Below the pieces are notes generated by a model, which was not told the DNA's origin, ran no database searches, and worked only from the letters and a program-made list of their open reading frames with translations. From Anthoceros angustus (taxonomy: Eukaryota; Streptophyta; Anthocerotopsida; Anthocerotales; Anthocerotaceae), in assembly GCA_010909165.1 (NCBI GenBank), contig MU008181.1, positions 930,001 to 994,000 of the forward strand: 64,000 nucleotides of DNA, written 5' to 3'. Below are positions 36,791 through 49,125 of this stretch, piece after piece. A program made the position numbers and the translations under genes. The stretch's first letter is position 1. The number at the start of each line of letters is the position of its first letter.

Positions 36791-38808
36791 TCATCCAGGA
36801 GGGAGTCGTGGTCCGATGATTCCATGCTTGCCACTCCGCTGGCCCACTTTGGCCATGTATGAAGGTGACACATCTTTCCCCAAGACCTCCATCTGGTTGA
36901 GAGCCCGAGTAGCTTCTGCTCTCCACTCTGCCTGCCTTTGTGCTTCTGCTGTCGGCAATCCCAGCTGTCACCAAGGAGACACTCATGCAAAACACACTCC
37001 GAGTGCACCTCTGATTAGAAGAAGAAAATATTGTTGTTCCGCTTCGAAAGACTTGAGCCCAAATCACTCGGTCTTTACACACGGGGTTACTCAACACATC
37101 AAAAGAGCACAGACAGGCCCCGAAGAGAGCACTCACCGCAACACGGAAGGCATCCATCCTCGCACTTTCCCTCTCTTCCATCTTCGCAAGCTTATTCCCT
37201 GCAGCCACTGTTCGCTCCAACTTCTGCTACAGACAAAAACGGAAATTCAACGAGCTGAAATATCTTGCTAGTTATGCGAGAAGAGTGAACAGTGACACCA
37301 TGTAGGAAGGACATCAGCAAAGGAATCAACACAAGTACCTTCTTTTCAGATTGGAGTTTCTTCTTGGCTCTGCATCCAGAAACGGGTCTCGATTAAAACG
37401 AATTAACCACCTTGCAGCAGGGTCATCTCACTACACCGATGCAATGTTCTAGTTCACGATCCTACCGCCAGTCAACTGCACCATATAGTCGCTGCATTTC
37501 CATCTGCTCGCTGCGTGCTCTCTGCAACTCTCCACTTGCAAGCCTAGCCTGAAAGTATGGCCAACACAAACTCAGCACGATCTGCAGAAGGGAAGAAATT
37601 GGGAACCAGCTGGTGATTCAACCTGCAAGGCGAGACCACCTTGGCAAGTTCGGCATTACGGCGGATCAGAGCCTTTTGCTGGTCATATTCCTCCATTGTA
37701 ACCTGCCCAACAGTCGGCACCCACCAAGCACAGTGAGGCCACAATCGCCACTGAGAGGAATGCGAGGGAAGAGCAACACCACCAGAAGATCCACTTGTTC
37801 TAAAAAACACCCAAAACGATGCCATAAAAGACCCGGAGCACCACCTGAAGTTTAGATGAGACAGGTTTCAATGCCTCCTCCTTGTCACTCTTCGCTTTGG
37901 GCAGATCCGACCTCCTTTTCTTGTGCCTTGGGTTACTGGAGACATGCCTGTCATGGCTGTCCCTTCGTCTGGACTTTCCTCGCTCTCTACTTCTTGACGT
38001 ATCTTCACTATCAGAGCTCACGTCCCTTTTTTTCTTCTTATCCCGTCTCTTTTTCTCCACTTTGTCTTCCTTACGTCTATGCATATCCTTGCGCTGCTTC
38101 TGTTTTGATTTCCTAGGACAAAACAAAACAAACCTAATGAGCGCTGATAACAGTGCATGTACATACATACATTTACTGCAAGGCCGCATCATTCCCCTTC
38201 TCAGAGGACGCTGCCAGTCACCAGTCCCACATCCACCATTCAGCATGACTTCTCTCCACAGAAACATCTCAAATAGACATGACTTGCGACACATCAGGCC
38301 TTGCCCAATACACCATTCACATGCCTGCTACCTCAGAGCCATGCAAACAAAGTCATTACCTGCTCCTCTTCTCAGGCTCCGAATCCGAAGGAGACTCGTG
38401 ACTTGCGTTCACAGCTCGTGACACCCTCCGAGCACTAGGCTTCTTTCTCCGCTTCACCGTCTCCGAATCCGAGGACGTATACGACGACGTGCCAGACGCA
38501 GACGAGCTGGTTTCAGGCCCAGAGCTGGAATCACTGTCACTGCCAGACTCCATCGCCTCCGCTACTTTCTCTCTTTTCCTCTTGATCAACGCCTCCCCTG
38601 ATTTTCCATTCTGCTCTAACCTAGGCTTTCGGGCCACTAATTCCGACCCTTGCCTCACGGGCAATTCGCTCGCCTTCTTGGGAGCAGCAAGCATGCTAGG
38701 AGGCAGCCGAGGGCCATACTTTCCACCCACATCATCCATCAACGAAGCTGTGTCAGTCTGAACCGCCTCCCTCCCCGTTTCCGCCATTCCGATTTCCAGC
38801 ACCACCAC
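36791..38808 (-). CDS. Ser/Arg/Lys-rich probable nuclear protein, unknown
   Basis: Seven exons fit splice consensus and phase: 38808-38360, 38112-37845, 37702-37640, 37548-37466, 37369-37339, 37226-37137 and 36931-36791. They encode 374 codons (367 if translation starts at MAETG, 38787). In order there is a short N-terminal region with YGPRLPPSML, a long Ser/Asp/Glu-rich stretch, an Arg/Ser/Lys-rich stretch (KKRRDKKKKRD, SRSRERGKSRRRD), then a predicted helical segment (EEYDQQKALIRRNAELAK, later MEERESARMDAF) and a C-terminus that repeats GIIGPRLPPG just before the stop. I do not recognise the family. Basic RS-like tracts suggest a nuclear, RNA-processing-linked protein. Exon 4 has an in-frame TAG only 1 base inside its donor (CG|GTAGGA), so unspliced transcripts would end at DWR. 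Confidence 0.75.
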
Positions 38809-39472
38809 GACTCACTCCACCATCCCTCTCTCCTTCCTTCTGGTAACAATTTCTCTGAAAAATGAAATCTCTGCTCAGTAGGGCATATACATAAAGGAAT
38901 GTACCGACCTTCAACACACCGGAACTGGCAGTTTCCCGACCAGAAACAAACCACCGCCGCTACAATCGCTCTGCCCACCACACAATTCTCGTCTTCCTCC
39001 ATCGATAACAGCGCCAGGTTAGGTTGCTCTTCAGAACCCCAGGCCATGAGATCGGTTATCCGTAACTGTAACGAGTGACCCTCGCTGTTCCGTTAGTAGT
39101 CTCTGATTTGCAAGAAAACCTGAATCCCCACAATCATGCAGCGCTGTCTGCAAAACTCCTCTAAACTGTCCCCTCAAGGAGTGACACTCAGACATGTGTT
39201 CATAGCAACTCCACAGTCAAGCGTCCTTGGGACGGATCAGTACTGAAATATTTATATTAAAACAGAAACTCCTCCAAACGGGACGATAGGTACGGTTATG
39301 ATGTGTGGCCTTTAGGGTTTCTGTTCTGTCGATACTTCATTCAGCATGGACGGCGACCTCCACTGAATTTGTTTCTGCTGCCGCTCGCTCTCTCTGCTTC
39401 CTGCTGAAGGCGTCCTCTGCGGGCGGGACGGGACGGGAGGCCGATGCTGAGAGTGAGAGGCGTTCTGTGGAA
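38809..39472. other. 5' flank of the RS-rich gene
   Basis: No gene is supported. A minus-strand frame at 39047-38739 and a plus-strand frame at 39305-39607 are open but show no motif. The second runs straight into the tandem repeat that follows. Confidence 0.4.
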
Positions 39473-40310
39473 CGCAGGAGTTTTGAACAATATGGGATCA
39501 GACTGCGTCGGTGTGCTCTTGTGGTAGCTGTGAGGGGGGAGTGGTGTTGTAGTTGTGGTGATCCTACTGTTTTGTTTCTGAAAATTGGGTCTATGTTTCC
39601 TGTTTAAGGACGGTGACTCATAACTTTCTGTGTCGGTGTTTTTTTGCTGATTAATTTTGTGAGTTGGTGGTGTCCCTTGGTCTTGCGGAGCGCAGGAGTT
39701 GTGAACAGTATGGAACGGGACTGCGTTGGTGTGCTCTTGTGGTAGATGTTAGGGGCGAGTGGTCATGCGGTGGTGGTGATCCTACTGGTCTGTCGATGGT
39801 GATTTTGTCCATGTTTCTTATTTAGCCACGGAGACTGATAACTTTCGGTGTCTATGATTTTTCGGATGATTTGTGTGAGTTGGTGCTGTCCTTCGTGCTC
39901 CGTTGGCGCACACAGGGCTCCGCTGGGCTCCGTTGGCGCAAGCGATGTAGCTACAGGGTGTAGCGACGTAGGTCAGCAGACCCAATCATGTATCGTGAAC
40001 AAGGACGGCCTATGAGGATTTAGCTGTAATGGTGGAGAAGCACTCCTTAGCGCACAAGAAACAGCTTGGAGTGGACGTAGAAGTGGTTGTAAGCATTGGG
40101 AAGCGCTGCTCCACCGTTCCAGCTTTTAGCTTATTCCTCTGGGCTGGTCTTTGTGCACAGTTGGTCCTCCACTAGTAATGGTGCTGTAGGTAGTGTTAAT
40201 GTAGTAGCAGTCGTGTGGTAGCTGTAGTGATCCTGTTTGTTCTGTCGATAGTGTTTGTTCTGTTGATAGTGGTCGTGTCCATGTTTCTCTGTCTACCGCT
40301 GGCAAGTGAT
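39473..40310. repeat. 218-bp tandem repeat, two copies plus partial
   Basis: The copy starting at 39473 ('cgcaggag') is followed by a second at 39691, and matches continue to about 39900 through 'gtgctcttgtggtag', 'ggtgatcctact' and 'gagttggtg'. A weaker third partial copy lies near 40190-40310. The sequence is G- and T-rich on the plus strand and does not code. 39900-40190 between them shows no gene. Confidence 0.75.
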
Positions 40311-40315
40311 AGTTC

Positions 40316-41190
40316 CCAGTGGTGACCTGAACTTACAAGACTTTCATGAGGAGCCCGATGGGCTGCCTATTGCCGAGAGTCAGGAAGATCCACGTACCTA
40401 GTTCGAAGGCTCCGCTAGTGGCACACGTGTCCGTAGGGCTTGTCCCAGAACTCTCATTTACACTGTGACCCCCGTCTTCCATCACGAAGCTGTCCCATGA
40501 ATTGAGAGCAACATCTACATCGTAAGTCGTCAGGTAGGAAAACGCGGGCATAGAGACCTTGAACAAACCGAAGCCCACCTGGTGCTGGGTGCAAGGCCCT
40601 TTTGTCTCCTTCCTCAGTCGTCTTACAGGTGCTACGACATCACCTCAGTCCTGGATGACCAAGCAGCTGCTGGTGATTGGCTTCACAGACGTCTACCAGG
40701 CTAAACGGCCCAACCAAGTCCACCACCTCTGAAGACCTGCTATCGACAAGTTCTTGACGACATTGGAAACGCTCGTTCAAGAGCAGCCCAGTGCACTCTT
40801 TGGAAAAAAAAAATTGTCCTTTCCATCGCAAAACTGGAAAGGACATGCTTGTGTGTGCGTACCTCAGTCACTATAGCTGAGAGTTTGCGGACACCAAGTT
40901 GCACACAGAGCCCTTCTCTTACATTTGGATGGACAAACCGAACCCTTGACGAATCATGTCACCAAAGCATCCACATATGTACATAGACGCAAGCCTTGGC
41001 ACGCAGAGTCTGGCACCATCATTAAGAGCTACAGCATCGTGGCCGGGTCATTTATGTAGCCTGCAGTTAGCCTGCGTGCGATCCTGCAAAATGCGCAGGA
41101 TCGCCCGCCGCTCATTTGGATGTAGTCGCCGATATCCACATGATCGTTCAAGCTGCAACACTTACAAACGTAGACAAGCTCAGAACTTTA
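40316..41190 (-). pseudogene. Fragment of sacsin-like gene, exons 10-11 copy
   Basis: This stretch aligns by eye with 7090-8010 of the sacsin-like gene in the same orientation. It covers part of exon 11, the intron (7688-7548) and part of exon 10. Landmarks include 'gtgacctgaac', 'cggcccaa' and 'ggatggacaaaccgaacccttg'. Keeping the intron shows it was copied as DNA, not from mRNA. Frameshifts and stops make it non-coding. It lies 0.4 kb downstream of an HSPA12-like pseudogene, as the 2880-3230 fragment does for the intact gene. Confidence 0.88.
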
Positions 41191-41591
41191 CTGGGAGCTT
41201 TCCAGACATGGTCAAGGCTCCAAAATCTGCTTGTCACACTCTCTCTTCAAGTAAAAAATCAAAATCTATACGGCGTCTAATACTTGCATCTGCAGAAAGC
41301 TTCATGTTGCTTTATGCATGAAGTGGGAGGACTGAAGTGCAGCTTGGACGGAGATGAGCATCCTCCCAGGTCAAAATTGTGATATGGTCGCGCTGAAATG
41401 GGCGCCGCGCCGGACTCTCTCCCATGTGAGAGTTCCACCACCCTGGATGATCAAGAGCATGAATTGCAGTCTGCCCTCATAGAGGAAATGGACAAAACAG
41501 GGGTGGACCAGGTGCACTTTCACATTATGGCGTCACGGGTCGAGGAAGTATCACTGCGGACCCCCTTCTCCTTCTCCCCTGCAGATTAGCT

Positions 41592-43208
41592 TTATCCTTG
41601 TGCTCCGCGACGTTCCTGCCGTTTGTTTTTGCGTTTTCCTGCCGTGTCTTCTCCGTCAGATTCGCCGTTCCTAGATACCTTGCCCAGCTCCATCCCTAGC
41701 ATAACTGCACCTCGGCAGACGGCGCTGCCAGGGTCCGGAGGGCACACGATTTCCTTCACCTGCTTAGAGAAGGCCTGGCGCACGCGCTTCATCAAGTATG
41801 GCGATGCCGAAAATCCTCCCACCATCACAAGCATCTGAATGCCGGAAGACATTTGTTCCTTGATCAGTCTCAGGATTTGTTCCACCAAAGGATCGAATAT
41901 ACCGAGAATGTCCTGCTTCGTGATCTTGACCTCGTTGTAGCTCTCCCTGGCCGTCTGTCCCGTCCCAGCCTGCATCGTTTCGTGTCTCTGCCAGTCCCTG
42001 GCCAGCTTGTGAGGCAGCCCCAAGTCCACCCCGGACTTGAGGCTCCCGTCGAAGCTCCACTTCAAATCCTCCCACTGCTTCAGCAACGATGCCAGGGCCA
42101 CCGGATTCTCCCTCAGAAACTCCGGAAGGCAGCCTACCTTGCTGGATAAGAAATTCATGAAATTCTTATCCACCAACGTCCCTCCACACAGGTCCTGCGT
42201 GTTGTGCTCCTCAGCGGGGTCACTCTTATTCGCATGCACCCGCGCGATGTCCACCGTTGCTCCTCCGACATCGGCCACCAGAAACTCCGCTCCTGCCTTC
42301 AAATTCCTGATCAGCCGATCCGAGTTCTTGATGGCTGCATCTTACTCCAGGACAATGAGCAAAGGGAAGGGGCTGGCATCATCTGCCATCTCCTGCGGAC
42401 AATAGGGCCCCGTCACCAGCTGTGCGCTCTGCGCACACTGCCGCATGCGCTGCTTGTCGTTGTCGTCCCAGATGGCAGGCACTGTGAGACACCATTGCAC
42501 CTCCCTCTGTGACATGTGCTTGCCGTACCTTCTCTGCAGGTGACGAACGATCAAGTCGGCCATCCTTCCAAGCTAATCAATCATGGCTCTTTCCACCGTC
42601 ACACCAGGTGGAAGCTCGCTCAGCTCGCGGAAGACGTTCCCGGTCTGCACCTGGAGCCATGGCTCGCTCGGACGATCTTGCGGTATGTCAGACGAACTAT
42701 CCTGCACGCAGTACAAGGCCTTCGAGAGTCGATCTCGAATCTTGTCCTTCAGCCCTTTCCCGCTCCCGCTGCCGTACTCCTTCTCCTGAAACTCGCCCTT
42801 GCACTTGTCCTTGCCCTTTCTCTCCTTCAAGTCCCCCAAGCCCGACCTGAACGTTCTCACAAAATAGCCTACTTCTTCCTGCGATTCCCGCACACTGGCT
42901 GAACGTTGGCTGGGAATTTGGGACACGGCCTGCAGAGCTCGGAAATAGTGCACCTGCGCAGCCCAGCCCCAATCCTTGAGCGAAAACTCGGAACCTGATG
43001 ATCCGCTGCTCTTTCCGGGATTGCGAACGTAGTACAAACTAGTCTGCGTCTTGCAATAGGGCCTTCCCCCTCCTTCATTCTGCATCGACCATTCATCAAA
43101 AGTATGAATATCCTGCGGATCCGCCGTCTCAGCGAAGGCAAATCCTGAGAACGTCACCCCCAAATCCAAACCAACCAACACCCTCGGCAGCGCCATGGAA
43201 TCCAGCAC
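41592..43208 (-). pseudogene. HSPA12-like gene with two nonsense codons
   Basis: This is a close paralogue of the intact gene at 3437-5599. The same reading frame runs from the start codon near 43208 through three open pieces (43208-42573, 42563-42342, 42302-41592) separated only by in-frame stops, TAG at 42575 and TAA at 42344, with no frameshift between them. The phosphate-1 (DLGVTFSGFAFA), phosphate-2 (ADVGGATVDIA) and adenosine (VMVGGFSASPYL) motifs are all readable. The third open piece leaves homology after GAVMLGM and ends in an unrelated basic tail, so about 155 C-terminal residues are missing. Two stops plus C-terminal loss argue for a recent pseudogene, or a gene broken in this haplotype only. 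Confidence 0.88.
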
Positions 43209-45157
43209 AATCGCGATGAATACCAGTTTATTGAAAGGAGCGAGGCCGCAAGGAACGGCAGCTCCTTCCGACAGCCAGATCGGTTGTAGGTGTGAGGCTA
43301 GCTTCGAATGAATAGGTACTCTCTATTTTGATTAATTACTTAAGACGCTCATAGCGATGGATGGTTTGTGGTTTGTAGAAACGGAAGTATGAAACGCACT
43401 TTCCCCACCGGGATGTAGGTAATTCTTTATGACGTTGTGCGGTCTCCCACACATGTTTCCATCTTTACTGTTGTATCCAACATTTGTATCCATACCTATT
43501 ATTCGATTAAAATATGATTAGTTATATTTTTAATTATAATTATTCATATTTTTGTTCATTATTTTACTAGTTATTTATATTGAAAACATATACGAACAAA
43601 TTAGAGAATATATCCACGAACATAGAACTCATCACAAATCAAGACATGAAGAAGGCTTATGTGAACAAAACTTGAAGAAGCAAACAACTAAATGGCAACA
43701 ACGTTTTTTACATTGATAGCACTCACAGAATCAGGGAAATTCACATGATTCAACACTACCCAACCGTCACAATACGAATATAGACCTCGTCACAAATCAA
43801 GATATTAGAAAGGCCTTTATGAACAAACCTTGGAGAAGCAAACCACTAAATGGAAAGAACACTTCTTACATTAACTCCAGAATGCCCAACCCACTCATTT
43901 TGAGCCTTTTGAATCTTAAAAAAAACTCATAAATCGCTCATGCAACAAGAGCCATTCCTACCTTGTTACGTATCCGATGGTCCAGGTTTTCGATTTGTTG
44001 GAAGGCTGGTTTTTGGACTATGTAACGTATTTTTTAAAAAACCAATAGGCTTTTTTTGGACTATGCGTCCTATTTTGTTTTAAACCAATTGTCCTACTGG
44101 CATCCGTTTCTTGAGGGGTTGATGAGTTTTTTAAAAGATTCTTTTGCATTTGGACAGGATATTATGGCTAAATTTTTTATTATTTTTTTCTAATGTAGAG
44201 CGTGGAACCCTGCACAAAAGACAATCTTTCCATGATTTCTTGTCATTCATTTTTTGTCAAAGAAGCGGCATAGAGAGGGGCCAAGTCTCGAATCGAGATC
44301 CCTGGTCATTCTGGCGATTAGGGAATACATGATTCAATACCATCTAACCAAAAATCTTTTAGACACAGCATCAGCACTTGATAGCTTCCAATGCAAGGAC
44401 TACAAGCTATAGATAAACACACTACTATAAAAATGTGTGTTTTATCACTCTCCATATCACAATTTTTTTGTCACACACCTGTTGAGTGTAGCATGCGGAG
44501 GTTGAGGTTTCGCCCTCGTTGATGCACTGTGACACAATGTTATACTTCCCATAGCTTCACTGGAGGTGAGGCATAATTCAGCCACAAGCTAGAAGATATT
44601 GATGCAAAAAGACCTGGGAGCTTCACACTCTTTTTAAGGGCCGCAAATACAATTAGACACAGAAAGCAACATTTAGAAAAAAGCAGAAAAATAAAATTAA
44701 AAGATACACTGAAGATGACAACAACTATTCTGAAGATCACAACAGTATTTTTTACTTGACATACACAAAATATGAGTCGGATTCTCGGCATCATGGGCCT
44801 GTCAGTTCCCTCATGCAAACATCTAGTATACGTAAATTTAATAATAAATTAATTAATTACCGACAAAGACAAAACCGTCACCTATAGAGAGTATCCATTA
44901 AATGTTTTTTTTTAATTTCGTCCCCGCCTTGTGGAGCATTGGACTTTTACGTGAGAGTTTTTCTGTACAAGACTATGTTTTTATAAAGTAAAAGTGAAAA
45001 TATTTGCAATCTATGTATGAAACTTCTAAAGCACAAGCTGGATTGTCCGATGCTGGATTTGGGGTCTTCAGAATCATCTTTTCCCCTCAATAAAAACGTT
45101 ACCCTACTTGTTTCATGTCGAATAGACATGTTTCATGTATCCTATTTTGTGTTTAGT
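43209..45157. repeat. Non-coding; 158-bp tandem repeat, SINE-like motif
   Basis: No gene is seen. Two imperfect copies about 158 bp apart ('cacaaatcaag' at 43633 and 43791) share more than 100 bp, including 'gaagcaaac' and 'actaaatgg'. On the minus strand at 44340-44230, and more weakly near 43770-43730, a GGTTAGATGGTATTGAATC-like box is followed in the first case by a GATTCGAG box 50 bp on. This resembles RNA polymerase III A and B boxes. The rest is AT-rich. Confidence 0.4.
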
Positions 45158-45162
45158 ATAGA
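45158..45162. other. Target-site duplication, left copy (ATAGA)
   Basis: ATAGA immediately precedes the 5' LTR. The same five bases follow the 3' LTR at 58057-58061. A 5-bp duplication is the hallmark of LTR-retrotransposon integration. Confidence 0.85.
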
Positions 45163-45592
45163 TGTTACATGAGGCGGAAGCAGCGTGCCTGTCGAGCAGG
45201 GCTGAAGCATGCTATCGGTCAGGGAGCCCGGCGCGACGCGCAGCCCGGCAGACTTAGGGCGGGCAGCGAATGCAGGCCGAGTCGCGTTGCCAGAAACTGA
45301 TTAAGCGATAGAAACTTAGGCGATAAAGCGTCGGAATACTAACACGAGGTTAGAACTTAACGAACCGGTGACCTTAGTTAGTGATAAACCGTAGTTAACC
45401 GAAACCCAAGTTGGTACTAACCGTAGGTTAAGAACAAGAAAGCATTGACTATCAGTTGCAGCGGGCTTGGATTCGGGGCGGCGGCTATGTAAACAAGACC
45501 AAGCGAAAGAATGAAGCATACGTGCATGAGCTCACCTAGCGAGTGCATCGCCCTAGAATTCCCGGACGAGAATTCGAGGCCGACTCGTTACA
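45163..45592 (+). repeat. 5' LTR of the chimeric element
   Basis: This 430-bp terminal repeat begins TGTTACATGAGG and ends GACTCGTTACA. It shares long identical runs with the 3' LTR (for example around 'ccggtgaccttagttagtg') but differs by several short indels, so the insertion is not brand-new or the sequence contains errors. Confidence 0.9.
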
Positions 45593-45594
45593 TT

Positions 45595-45606
45595 TGGTAT
45601 CGAGCA
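45595..45606 (+). other. Primer binding site, tRNA-iMet type
   Basis: TGGTATCGAGC begins 2 bases after the LTR. It equals the iMet-type site TGGTATCAGAGC with one base missing. 45607-46664 behind it is a GC-rich leader, probably with a ruined gag N-terminus; no clean frame is seen there. Confidence 0.8.
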
Positions 45607-46664
45607 AGTGAATCCACACTGCAAGAGGTACAAGATCCACGACGCCAAATCGAAAGCCGATTCGAGTGGAGGCGAGATCCGGCCTCGACCGTGGCGTGAT
45701 ACCGACGAGACAAGAAGGGCGACTCCCGGTAGTCAAGATCCGGACATACCTCGAGTAAATGCATTCATTGTATTTCCAGTTCTCGGCGAGGCGCTAGATT
45801 ACGCAACAAGACGCTCTCATCGGCGGCGACATGGGAGAACGACAAGCACAACGAGATGGAGCGGAACTCACCGGCGGCGAGGATCGGCTGTCGGAGAGCA
45901 TCGGCGATCAGTCTGGTCGAGGAGGCGAGGCCACCACCGCGAATCGGGAAGGCGAGATCCGGTGCTCGGTCAAGCTCCCATCGACCCCACCGAAGAGGCG
46001 ACGCCGGAGGTCGGCGAAGAGCTCCGGAAGCCTGGACCGATCGAGTCCGACGAGAAGACTCGGCCGCCACATCGCAAGTGATCCAAACCCGAAATACGAC
46101 CCCACCCCAGGAAACGAGGTCGACCACGAACCCGGCCTGTTCCTGACTCCCAGAACTGCACCCTGACCACCGACGAGAGAAATGGTCGCTCACGGAGACA
46201 AGAACGGCGGACATGGATCGAGGATCTCTCACCTCGAAATCTTGGGGCGACACCTCGGGCAAGGTAGGCTGAGTTAATGAGTGGAGTCGAAATTAACTGC
46301 GGGAACTGGCGTTGTGTCGGGCCAACCAAAGCAAATTGGAAGGCCACCTATCGGCGCCCTAGAGCCCTTCCGGATCGTACCGCCAACCGCGAGCACCAGT
46401 CGGAGGGGCCGAACCCACCTTACAATCCTCTCCTCCCGTTGTTCACAGTGCAGAGGCAGGACGCCCGCCCCACACCCATAAGCGGATGGAGGCGAGAGGA
46501 AGAGGAAGGTCGAGGCTCACATCTGCGAATCCAATCGGAAGGGGTCGAGAAGAGGAGTCATTGAGGAAGGTGGTAGGCTGCCGACCGAGAAGGAGAACAA
46601 AGATATCAAGGCTCGGCTGGGCGCCTCCAACTCATGCGATCACGAGGTGGGAGCAAGCCAAGGC

Positions 46665-49125
46665 AAAGGAGGAGTCGAATTGTTGGAAGGGACGAGCAAC
46701 ATTTCAAGCCTCGCCACAGTGGACAAGGAGTTACAACGGAAGATCAAGACGACCACTTTACGGGATGCTAAGGAGGCTCAAGCCGTGTATGGCTAGATAA
46801 AATGGAGAAATACACTGCGAAAAGGATGACCTTCAACGCACAATTGCGTGATGTCACTGAGGCTCGCCTATCGTGGTGGAGGCAACGAGAACAGTAGACT
46901 TGGGTATGGAACCCGCCATATACACTTGGGCCGTGTTGAGGTATTCTCGGAACATTTCCTTCACGCAAACCACAGACTTGTATCGCTAGCCAAAATCTAC
47001 CAACAAGGCTCTGCGGGAATCTGTGACAAGTTTTACAGCTTACCTTGGACCTCCAGCGCCTTGATGAAGAACAAAAGGTTGAGAAATTCATAGATGGCCT
47101 TGATTTGAGCTCGTGCGGGCGTTAATCGGACCCAACGCCACTCGGCGCCATGAAGGCCGCCATGAATTATGGCGGAACAAGTACAAGCATCTTGGCTCCT
47201 CCAACCCTCCTAGCAAGTCGAAATGGGGCAGTCGGCAAGTGCGGTGGACCGAAAACCTTCCTTCAAAATCCTCGCGGAAGATGAAAGCAGGAATGAGGAG
47301 AAGCGGAAATGTTTTACTGGTCGACCATGGCTCCCGTGGCTGTCCTCACAGGAAGGATTTCATCTCCTGGCTGAAGGAGGGGAACTCCACCCGGTGGATC
47401 TTACCTCAAAACATGCCGACAAAGTAACCATTCGAGTTGTCTTGGAAGAGGTACTTAAACCGGACAACAACGAATCCTAGGTCTTGCAATGGGTGTTGTG
47501 TCACAGATACTGAGACCCATGTCCCCATCAAGTGAAGGTTCGATTAGCGGGGCATGTGGCTACGGCTCTCTTAGACTCGGTGCTAGTCACCACTACATAT
47601 CGGCATCCGCCGCGCAGGACATCTACAACTCGGGTGAGACATCCACCGTGAGTGGACGGCTGGGAAATAAGGAGGAGGAGCGGTGGGTGGATGCACCACT
47701 TACCTTCCGGGAGGTTTTGGAGAGGTCTTGAGTGCATCGTTTGCCACCACAGCTCATGATGATTGTGGGGAAGCCGTGGCTGGCCGCCCACTCCACTGCA
47801 GATTGATTGGAAAAGGAATTTAGTAACCCTAGAAGTAGCGGGCAAGGCCTATGTGCTAGAAGGAGAGACATACCTGGGACAAACATCTTTTGTCATCCGC
47901 CTTACCTAAGTCCGCCAAGGGTGGTTTCTGTATATAGCCAAGCGAGTGGCTCCTGGAGGCACCGGAATCACGCTGCGGCTCAAAACAAAGCCCTCTTACT
48001 GCAGTTTCAAGGCTCGCTCGAGGAGTTTCTTGGCTTGTTTGCAGCCCACCACCACACCTCCGCAGTGCTATAGACCACAAGATTGAATTAGTCCGAGGCA
48101 CAGGCGGTGAATCAGCCACCCCACCCGCGTCGGTGATGGAGAATGAAGAAATTAAGCGGCAAGTGGACGAATTCTGGACAAGGGATTTGTAAGACCAAGT
48201 ACCTCACCTTATGGAGCGCCTTGCTGTTGGCTGCGATGGTGGTTGGAGGCTGCATCGACTCTGAGAGGACAAGCGCCACCATCCGAAATGTCTACCAAAT
48301 GCGCAGATGAAATTTTGGACCCGGTGCACGGGTCGTGGTTTACCAAAATTGATTTGCGGATCTGGTTTCCACCGGATCCGGCTCAAGGAAGGGATGAGCC
48401 AAAAACCGTTCGGGGCGGTGGTAGTCATGCCATGCGTTTGGGCTTACGAATGCCCTGCGACATTCCAATGTCTTATGGGACATCCTTCGACCCTTGTTGG
48501 GCAAAGTCAGTCTTCTTAGATGACATACTTATCCTCTGCGGACGAGCCAGCGCGCCTCTTGTCGAAGGTATTCACACTCTTACAGAACATCACGCCAAGA
48601 GGAGTAAGTGTACCTTTATGAAGGACGAGGTAGAATACCTTGGTCATATCGTGAGTGCAAAGGGCATCGGCATGGATCCTCGCAAGGTGCGGCGGTGGTT
48701 GAGTGGCCCCTCCCACGGATATCACCCAAGCGGATTCACAGGATTAGGCGCTTACCGGTTCATCAAGGGCTTGACCAAATCAGCGCTGCCCTTGGCGGAG
48801 GCTCTCAAACAATCCACCTGCCATTTGTTGTGGATCATGTCGGGCCTTGAGGCCACAGTCGCGTTGAGCGGCGGCCGGTCTTGCGGTGGGCGACCCACGA
48901 GGCACCACATTGCATCTTGGCGCATCGGATGGCGCCCTAGGCGCGGTGTTATCTCAACAAGGAAGGGTGATAGCATATGAATCCCAAGCTTCAAGGGGCT
49001 CTAAATTACCGGTACATGATAAGGAAATGTTCGCCATCGTACATGCTTTGAAGGTGTGGCGCCACTATCTCGGGACAAAGATTCGTGGTCCACACGGATC
49101 ACCATTCACAACTTTTCAAGCGGGC
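46665..49125 (+). pseudogene. Gypsy gag-pol segment, copy 1 (broken)
   Basis: The plus strand carries in order gag, a broken zinc-knuckle region near 47300, a protease core (LGASHHYISASA) near 47575-47610, reverse transcriptase near 48300-48690 (LDDILILC and YLGHIVSAKGIGMDP) and the start of RNase H near 48900-49110 (HDKEMFAIVHALKVWRHYL). It ends abruptly inside RNase H. Almost every domain is split by frameshifts. The sequence between the frameshifts is nearly identical to copy 2 at 53384-55960, so the copies are closely related. Confidence 0.88.

Noticed and set aside
41592-43208. Stops in the second HSPA12-like copy removed by RNA editing
   Set aside because: U-to-C editing that removes stop codons is an organellar process in some seedless plants; this is a nuclear gene and the third open piece also lacks the conserved C-terminus.
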